From Diorhabda sublineata (lineage: Eukaryota > Arthropoda > Insecta > Coleoptera > Chrysomelidae): DNA of 64,000 bases. The notes beneath the pieces are model-generated. The model did not search any database, had not been told where the DNA came from, and saw nothing but the letters and a program-made list of their open reading frames with translations. This document shows, in pieces, positions 56,560-64,000 of this stretch. The first letter of the stretch is position 1, and the number at the start of each line of letters is the position of its first letter. Where the stretch lies: the NCBI RefSeq assembly GCF_026230105.1, contig NC_079475.1, forward strand, positions 35,400,086 through 35,464,085, read 5' to 3'. Made by a program: the position numbers and the translations under genes.

Positions 56560-57190
56560 GCTGATTCTCTTCTATATTTTCGTGATTTTTTCTCCTTCTA
56601 TCCCTACGTTCCTCTGTTTATTTCCTTCCCCTAAGTATAACCCTCAGACTTCTCTTATTTAGTTTTCTTTCCCTTATCGTGGTATACCATTCGGTAGTTG
56701 CAAGTCATCTGCATAGGCACATTCTTCTCTACTTAACCTATAATATCCCATTTAATCATAACAACCAAAACTATCAAGAACAACAGAGGACTCAGTAACC
56801 CTTCCTGAGTCATTTATTGAAAAACTTCGGGATTCTGAGTTGTTTGTGTGTACAACAGCCTTCTAAGTACATTTCTCTGTTTCAGGCTATCAGAACCTGT
56901 TTTGTTCTTTATCGAAAGCTTTTTCTATGTTTAGGAATGCAATGTGTACTTCTTTTGTTCTGTCTTTCCGTATTAATTGTTTAATTGTGAATGCATAATC
57001 TTGAACACTATATCAGCATATCAGCAATGTATCTATAATTGGCGCAAAGCTTGGTGTATTCTTTTTCATGTGTCAAAATCAGAACTCCTATCTTCCAATC
57101 GTATGGGACTATGGCCTATAGAAATATAAAATATCATCTTAAGCGCTGAATAATTGGATATTGTTAACAATTTTCATCGATTTTATCATG
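56560..57190 (-). pseudogene. Non-LTR retrotransposon RT, YADD kept, frame broken
   Basis: Minus strand from about 57115: YDWKIGVLILTHEKEYTKLC then ANYRYI (family PxDWxxGxxxPIxKKGDxxxCxNYRGI), VQDYAFTIKQLIRKDRTKEV and HIAFLNIEKAFD (palm Asp, about 56920), then after a shift QEGLLSPLLFLIV (family RQGGVLSPLLFxI) and ECAYADDLQLPNGI (56722-56681) with the catalytic DD intact. Blocks 40-60 residues long are lost in two places. The tail below 56680 is unreadable. Confidence 0.75.
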
Positions 57191-59269
57191 AAACCAATCT
57201 AAAACACACGTCATATCAGGTTTGAAGTTGGGCGAGTAAACTTCGCTAAAATACCAGCTCACTCATCAGATTTGAAAATAATGTGTAATTTGCATATTTT
57301 ATATTAAAGGCAGAGGAAACGCCATGTAAGTAATAGTAAATAGTAAGTAAGTGGTAACTTGTTATTCTCCTCATTTACCATTCTCACCACACGAAACTTT
57401 AAAATCATGGTGATTCAATCAGAATGGTATAAAGAGGCATAGAGACTTTTATTGGTATACCGATGATCAACAATTGAACAAGCTTCAATATCTATCTATC
57501 CCTCCCTTTAATATTAAATTACTGTTGATATTTAGATTAAACTGATTTTTGCTACATTAGAGGTGACAGTTTGAATTCAAAGTGTAACTTTATGAGTGTA
57601 TCTGGTATTTTGAAATAAATTCTCAATATAAATATTTTAAATTTTGACGTTAATTCAAAGTTTGGCTTATTGTAAGTATAACTCAAATAATTTCGGTATC
57701 ATTATTTATATTTTCCATTAAAATTAATTCCTTTAGAATATATATAACTTGGCCTTATGTGCCCTTATATATCTTAAATAGGATATAAGCATAGATGCCT
57801 ATATCCTATTTCTTAGATGGGAATAGGATCAAAATATATTTGATTTGCTATCTATACGAGCTTTAAGCCAATTCCAATTTTTTTCTCATCTAAAGAAAAA
57901 TGGAATTTTAACTTTTTTGACAGCTTAAAGCCTTAAAGAACTTAAAAAATTATATTTTTTGTAGGTTCTTTATCTGCATTCCGAATATGCCAAGTCTGGT
58001 ATGGTCTCTACAACAAATTATAAATAAATTTAAATACATAAAGACATTTTCTATTAATCTTTTCTCACGTATTGTGTACATTTTTTTGTTAGGTTTTTTA
58101 TATATAATGCATGTATACCTTATCTTTCTTGGAATTCTAATTATTGACATATTTGTGAAGGATAGTAAACATTGATATACAGGATTATAACAATCATCAT
58201 TCCTAGAAATAACACACCTAAGCAATCGTTTTGTCTCAATGCCAAACATCATTTAGCTACCTTAAAATTATTCTCACCATGCTTCTTTTTTGTGTATTCA
58301 CCAAGCTTTTTAAACATTAATCTACAATCATACCTGACATGCAAATGGAAAAAAAGAGGAAATTATATGACAATTTCTTATCATATCCAAATAAAACAAC
58401 ACTCCAAATATTTTTTTAGTCAATCTGACTTCCCGTACTAAATTTTATAGAAAATTAAAGTTTAAAACTGCACATTGAATTTATGAACTAAGAAATTAAT
58501 GTTTAGACAAACAATATATTTCAAAAAAGTAACAGCGTAAATTTTTAAATTGCACTTTATATTTAGTTTAATATACAAAGTATATTAGTTTGCATATCAC
58601 TGAAAATAAACTAGTTGCTTCATTATTTGTTATATTTTTAATCATTCAGATTTAATTACTGCTTGCATTGAAGTACCATTTACTTTGTTTCATGCAAGTG
58701 TACTGTAGATTTTATTTTCCTAATGCGGTCCTTTTATGCGAAATCGAAATTTGAGTGTGTAAGTTTTAATTATCTGTTCAATTATTAAAAAAAAACTTAA
58801 ATAGAGGGACACTTCTATCTGCAAAAGATTATTTACTTAAAGTCAAAATTCCAAGAACAAGAACAAGAATCATGTCAAAGGCGCGTAATACAAATTATTA
58901 TTAGTAGTACCTCCTTGGTAATATTTATTAGAAATTACATTAGAATTATATTTTCCTGCCTTTGCGTGATTTCCTATGTATCTAGACTTTGATTGCACTT
59001 TCTGAAAATATTCTATTGTTAATTTCCCCATCTAAAGGAAATAAATTAATTCCTAGATTAACAATTCATGCAAAGAAAATTGATAATCTTTTTCTTCCTC
59101 TCGATTTTAAATTTGTTAATTATAGTTTTTAAAAGCTTTTCACCCTATATTAAACAATTGTACAGAAGTACAAGAATGTAAAAGATTAAAGAACGGATTT
59201 TAAGGAAGCCAATGCCAAAGTATGTGTTGGAATGCAAAATAATTTGAGACATAAAGAATCGATTGAAGA
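57191..59269. other. AT-rich stretch with a small hairpin at 57776-57811
   Basis: The hairpin has 12-bp arms (AAATAGGATATA and its complement) and a 12-nt loop. Frames at 57950-58441 are overlapping AT-driven frames. Confidence 0.5.
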
Positions 59270-59460
59270 ATAGTTGAAAGCAATTGAAGAAGCAAACAAA
59301 ATTCCAGTAGATTAGTTTAATCTTATAAGCAGTGAAGTAACAGAAACAAGTGTCATCTTAAAAGAATAGCTTTTGTCAACTTTTGTAAAAATCCCAAAAT
59401 AGAACAATACAAAAGAATGTTCCAAATATATAATGCTTATAACAGATAATATTTACTTAA
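59270..59460 (+). pseudogene. Weak non-LTR RT fragment
   Basis: Plus strand: AIEEANKIPVD-stop-FNLIS then LLSTFVKIPK-stop-NNTKECSKYIMLIT. The second part fits the block STFIPIPKKxNTKECSxYRTISLI of one insect non-LTR group; the first fits PGxDxIPxELxK. Catalytic motifs are not present. Confidence 0.5.
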
Positions 59461-59948
59461 AAACTTGAACGTATACAATAACAAAAAGATCTGAATTGAA
59501 AACATAGGAAAATGACAATCAAATATAATAATTATATATAGATCACAGAAACAAACGAGAGAACCAGCAAAAATTCAAAAAATAAAGCAGCATGAAGAAC
59601 AGTTTCTATATTACCAAAGAACATGATAGATCTTTTGGGTTACAGTGTATATATCATACCTTTAAAACATGTTCCATTTGTTGACTATGATGTTATATTT
59701 TTTCCATACCAATGTAAATATTGAAAATGTGGAAAAGATGTATTAAAGAGCTACAGTTGGTAAAGTAAACCACCTTGAAATTATAAAATATTTTGTTGTT
59801 CTTTTTAAGAAGTCCTAATTTTTTAATCCACTCGTATCAATTGTTTTTGCAGGGAAGAAATATATGATTTTTTTTTAGCCTAAACTGTAGTATTGCGGAA
59901 AGGTGGTTGAAACTACCACAGATTTAGTTGTCCATATAAGTTTTGAAC

Positions 59949-60159
59949 CCAAAACCCACTAGCAACACGCTACGCCACACCACGTGTCGAATATGTGTGC
60001 ATATGTTTTTTCAATTGTCTGCATACACACTCAGCCCATCACAGGCCACTCCACGCCACGCCATTCCACGTGAGACGACTCAAAATTCTCTGATGTAAAT
60101 GGAAACATATATGCACACATATTCGAAACGTGGCGTGGCGTATTGCTAGCGGGTTTCGG
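59949..60159. mobile_element. 211-bp MITE with long terminal inverted repeats
   Basis: The left end (59949-60010: CCAAAACCCACTAGCAACAC, GCTACGCCACACCACGTG, TCGAATATGTGTGCATATG) is matched in reverse complement by the right end (60103-60159: CCGAAACCCGCTAGCAATAC, GCCACGCCACGT, TTCGAATATGTGTGCATAT). About 57-60 bases of near-complete complementarity. The interior has further CCACGCCACG-like motifs. Much more GC-rich than its surroundings. No coding capacity. The target-site duplication is unclear, so the superfamily is undecided. Confidence 0.8.
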
Positions 60160-60235
60160 CCTTTAACAAGTAAGAAAAAAACTTACAGTGACGGGAAATC
60201 ATACGGAATATCCTATATATTCAGCTGACAGGGAA

Positions 60236-60384
60236 TGTACATTCTCTATAAATGAGTCCAGATGTTCTCAATACACTGGTTATAAGGCATGTTTGTGTAC
60301 TTCAACGTCCAACGAACCATATGCCTAAAGCAGCTTCTCATTATTTTATGGAAAATCCATTATGGTTTGGGGAAACTATCTTCA
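60236..60384 (+). pseudogene. Tc1-family transposase scrap
   Basis: Reads FSINESRCSQYTGYKACLCT and, after a stop, YGKSIMVWGNYL (60346-60381). Tc1 proteins have WSDESxFxLFxxDGxxxVRR...KHGGGSVMVWGCF. The first catalytic Asp position reads Asn. Only this segment is present. Confidence 0.5.
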
Positions 60385-61986
60385 TTTATAAAGTGAAGAT
60401 TGTGCATCTTTCTTTTTTGAAAATAAATTAAAAATTTTTCTCATTTCATTTTATAATTAAGTAAGTTTTGAAAATCCACAGACACAATCACAGAAGCACA
60501 CAAGCTGAAAAAACGCAAAAAAAAATAAACAAAACCTGTCAGGTATGATTATAAGAATGATTTTATTGAGAAAAAATACAAATAAAAATTGTAGAAACTT
60601 ACTGACAGCCTTAAAAACAAAACAATAACTTTTTCATGCAGCAAATTTTGAAATGTGTTCTGGTCATTAAAAAAATGTACCTAATGAACCAAACGTATCA
60701 AACTCCCGTGACAAACAAAAATAAGTTATACAACTACAATACTATTTCTTTATATGATTAAAATATTTAATCTATTTTGTTATAATTTTTTTACTATTTC
60801 ATTACATTAATTATTCCAATCATTAAGTTGTTTGTCATTTATTAAAATTCTAAATGCTTAAATCTTCTTTCTATTTCCAAAAATTCCAACTCCAAAAATT
60901 CAGACGTCGAAAAACCGGATTTCATTTCCATTTTTTTTAAATGTATATGTTACGGCAAAACTAATATATTCGGTGATTATATAAAATTTCCGGTAATTAC
61001 ACATAACCACCACTGAATTTGGTAAATACGATAAATTATTTCAATTTTACCGGTTAGTTTATAAACTCCCCAACTCGTAATGGGGAATGTAATAAATGTA
61101 ACTAACTTTACGAAAATTCGTTCAGTTTGCGCAACTGCTTGTCACGTAACAACCACATGATTTCAGAAGTAGTTCTAATTCCACATTCCAATTAATTTAT
61201 TGAATAAATATTTGGTAATGACTAAAAATTTGAAAAGGCGAAATAATGAGTGAGTAGATCGTCTGTATTTTTGGTTTACTATTTTGAAAGGGCATAATTC
61301 TAAGCATCGGAGTCAAACTTGCTATAAATTTCAAGAAAAATATACAAAAATGCCTAAAATTAATAATTTCGATGTAAGTTGATAGAAACAAGATGAATGA
61401 ATAAGAAACTTTTGAACTTAGCTATAAAGAACGAACTATTATTTCATTTTCATTTTTGATTAGTTAAAAAAATTCACAAAACTGAAATGCAGCAAATTAT
61501 GAAAGAATTTTCTTAGTAGTCAGTTGTTAAGAGTGATACATTTGATTCACGTTGTTTAAACTACATATATCTATGGCATAACGAAAAACAATATTATAAT
61601 TATTTTCAAACTTCATCGTACGTATACCAAATTTTTAAAGTTATGTACAAGATGTAGATAAATATTGTTTATGTATTCCTAGATGGATTTGTTTAACAAA
61701 AAAATTTAATACATATTGTACATGTTTATTGAATTAAAATAACTTTCAAATGTTAGGTTTGCTTTTTGGTCTGCTCAACAAGAATAACTGTAGATTAAAC
61801 ATTTAGAAAAAATATTCATTGAACCCCCAATTTTCAACATCATTAAACAGGCATCGGTAAAGCTAACTTTAAAATGCTATAACAATCGGCTAATATACAC
61901 TAACAGTTCTTGAGTATATTCGTTTTATACTTGTTAACGTGCAGCAACGTGCTTATTTCAGTAGACAATAGACTGGAAATATATGC
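60385..61986. other. AT-rich stretch, nothing recognised
   Basis: At 60966-61080 CCGGTAATT and ACCGGTTAG motifs and TCCCCAACTC...AATGGGGAATG hint at a small foldback element, but its ends could not be set. Confidence 0.4.
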
Positions 61987-62540
61987 ATGTTTATTACCGC
62001 GTCCACCTCATATCCCACCATAGGTTTAGTGTTTATTAAGATTTTGGTGACATACCTCACCCTACCTTCTTTTTTTTTATCTATTAGGCCGTTATTTCTT
62101 ATATGCTATATACTTTTCGGAAAAGCAAGTTTTTCGGGCTCAGAAGCAGAAGAAGACCGTGTAACTGAGAGATCTGTAGGCTCAGACACCGAACAAGAAA
62201 TAATTGAAGATATAATTGAATCTGAAGAACACGATAATGATTTTATTGGCTCTACAATGTGGCAGATAAGAGCAATGTTGGAGATGTTTGTAGAAAATTG
62301 CTTAGAGGTCTACATTCCAAGCGAATATCTTACAATTAACTGGAATACCCAACAATGGGCACGAAAACTCTGAAAACAGACCTGGAAAAAAGCAAAAAAA
62401 TCTGGCAGGTGCTCAATTTGTGAACGTAACAAGATCGGAAATCGTTTTACTACTGTGTTGAATGTAAAACATTTGTTTGCTTAAAGCATTCAATTATTAC
62501 TTGTGATATATGTTTCTCATGTAATGTAACAATAAAAATT
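61987..62540 (+). pseudogene. Internally deleted piggyBac-like transposon remnant
   Basis: The frame 61987-62373 includes an acidic piggyBac-type N-terminus (SGSEAEEDRVTERSVGSDTE then QEIIEDIIESEEHDND, 62128-62241). It jumps to MFVENCLEVYIPSEYLTI (62284-62337), the block before the second catalytic region (family xFVxNCxxxYxPxxxLTIDExLxxFRGR). After a stop at 62371 the same frame continues KKAKKSGRCSICERNKIGNR and, after one shift, YYCVECKTFVCLKHSIITCD with ICF (62440-62520). The last part is the C-terminal Cys-rich zinc-binding domain, with its Cys/His ligands kept. The catalytic Asp residues are gone. AATAAA lies at 62531. Confidence 0.75.
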
Positions 62541-63737
62541 TGTAAATATATGCTCAGCTTATTTATATATTTATTTCCACTTTCTACATCCTAAAGCTAT
62601 GATTTTTGCTTCTTGTCTTAGCAAACACTACTTTCAAAACAAAAATAATCGCATACCCCACCGTACCTATATAGTAAACAAAAATGTCGCTATACCGAGT
62701 TAATTGAATTCAAAAAAATTTCGTTTAGGTATATTCCGTAATTGAATTTATATAAAATTATGTCCTCTACAGATTTTTCTAGTTAAACAACCTTCAATGA
62801 GTAAAAATCCATCTAAGAAACTAATGCAGAACGAAAACTAAAAAAAAAACTTTTCCCATGCATCCAGATCGTGCACTGAACACAACTAATTCTAAGCGGT
62901 CGCAACTACGAGACCAAATCTAAAATTATAAATATGTACAAAAAAAGGAACAAAACGTTTCACTATATTTTCTAATATAATGATAAATATATATTTTTGG
63001 CGTTTCAAATAAAAGGAAACTTTACTTTTTTAAGTAACAAAAAATTTTAAAAAAATCGTCATGTTTACATAATATTGTGTTACGTTCTGATTTATCTAAT
63101 CGAGATTTTTTTACACAATTTGGAAGCAAATATTGCAGTAAGAAAATTGTTCTTGATTATTTAGAAAAAAATTATAAAAATCTGAAGAACTATTTATCCA
63201 CATTCCAACATTTTTGTTATCTTTTATTATACATAAAACTGCATAAATTTACTGGGTTAAAAATAAAATACTTCATTGGATAACAATTTTTTGCTTCCAA
63301 TTAACAGATTGGCTCGATTCATATAGACAGAACAAACCAAATTTAGTGAAGACCGAGCATAACATTGAATTGTTTAAACCCCATCCGCACAATTTTATAA
63401 TGGGTTAGAAAAATACAAAAGTTCAATTAATGAAATACAAATATATCATCAAAAATTTACAATTACCTCAAAAAATACAGTAAGGTATCCAATAGTAAAA
63501 AATAATGATTAAATGATGAGAAGTACAACAAAAGAAAGAAAATGATAAATTGGTTAATAAAATGTGTTCAATAGTCATACTATTTTACACATTGTATTGT
63601 TAACATTCTGAAATTCTAAATCAATGTATAACTTATAATATTTCAATGGAGATTTTTGAAAATTTAACTAATCAAGTCTTTTCCTTTTTTTGATATTCAT
63701 ATTTAGCCCAGGCTACCAAGTTGAAAATGAGGTATTC
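62541..63737. other. AT-rich stretch, nothing recognised
   Basis: A 68-codon frame at 63077-63283 has no motif. Confidence 0.5.
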
Positions 63738-64000
63738 ATCCCTTATTTCGAAAAAAATTGATAAAAAAAGATTTATTCTTTTTGATGATTTATTTTATAT
63801 GGACAACTTTTTATCTATTTTGACTTTAATATTTTGTACTTATAATTTTCAACCCCTATAAATCATCCCCTATTTCGGAAAATATTTACAGACATACTTA
63901 TACAATTTTTTGATTAATTTATTTCAAATTGGCATTTTTTATCTCTAACTTGAATATTATGTATTTAAAATTTTTAACCCCTATAAATAATCCCTTATGA
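63738..64000. repeat. Tandem repeat of about 126 bp at the right edge
   Basis: Unit starts at 63738 (ATCCCTTATTTCGAAAA), 63865 (ATCCCCTATTTCGGAAAA) and 63990 (ATCCCTTATGA, cut by the window end), spacing 127 and 125. Each unit ends in TTTTCAACCCCTATAAATC or TTTTTAACCCCTATAAATA. The interior is diverged, AT-rich. The array continues beyond the window. Confidence 0.7.

Noticed and set aside
1..64000. CRISPR array, prokaryotic operon or phage module
   Set aside because: No regularly spaced short repeats with unique spacers, no ribosome binding sites, and an intron-containing mitochondrial ribosomal protein gene shows a eukaryotic nuclear genome.

Overview
This is a strongly AT-rich insect nuclear window. 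The evidence is a spliced gene for mitochondrial ribosomal protein L14, mariner, Tc1-like, piggyBac-like and PIF/Harbinger-like DNA transposons, many non-LTR retrotransposon remnants, and a nuclear copy of insect mitochondrial 12S rRNA. The order cannot be fixed from sequence alone; a beetle is plausible but not shown. Apart from mRpL14 (45.9-46.5 kb, two exons, plus strand) I see no gene I would call functional. The rest is intergenic or intronic DNA filled with decayed mobile elements. Almost every reading frame over 60 codons is either a piece of such an element or a chance frame in AT-rich DNA.

Layout. 0-5.5 kb: a stop-riddled reverse transcriptase (RT), a duplicated promoter-like module with TTCTAGAA motifs and a TATA box, an RT with an internal deletion, and an R1-like retrotransposon tail. 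6.5-13.7 kb: a piece of an uncharacterised repetitive insect gene family, a 5'-truncated non-LTR copy, a repeat rich in TTCCTAGGAA palindromes, and a long degraded non-LTR element. 14.5-19.8 kb: a faint non-LTR remnant, an IS630/Tc1-like transposase remnant, the 12S rRNA copy, and a mariner interrupted by a non-LTR tail. That mariner carries a 27-bp perfect inverted duplication and abuts a second mariner. 22.6-28.3 kb: mariner, non-LTR, Tc1-like and possible Gypsy pieces, including a second, longer copy of the 8.3 kb non-LTR element.

31.1-32.5 kb: an RTE-like element whose catalytic YADD region has been deleted. 35.3-38.3 kb: an (AT)n run, a 461-bp PIF/Harbinger-like MITE with TAA flanks, and two mariner copies, one with a 225-codon open frame but two of three catalytic aspartates substituted. 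40.5-44.9 kb: a second piece of the uncharacterised family, a small GT-AG spliced reading frame, an unexplained 123-codon frame, and a Tc1 remnant. 45.9-46.6 kb: mRpL14. 48-64 kb: a lone RTE 3' end, mariner, Jockey-like and other non-LTR remnants, a 211-bp MITE with long inverted ends, a piggyBac remnant missing its catalytic core, and the start of a tandem repeat of about 126 bp at the right edge.

How the parts relate: there is no operon or pathway. The one host gene encodes a protein of the mitochondrial large ribosomal subunit. The mobile elements are fossils of at least ten lineages. I did not find a convincing new biological system. The best leads are the foldback duplication inside the mariner, the duplicated heat-shock-like promoter module, the two dispersed pieces of the uncharacterised gene family, and the palindrome-rich repeat at 11 kb.
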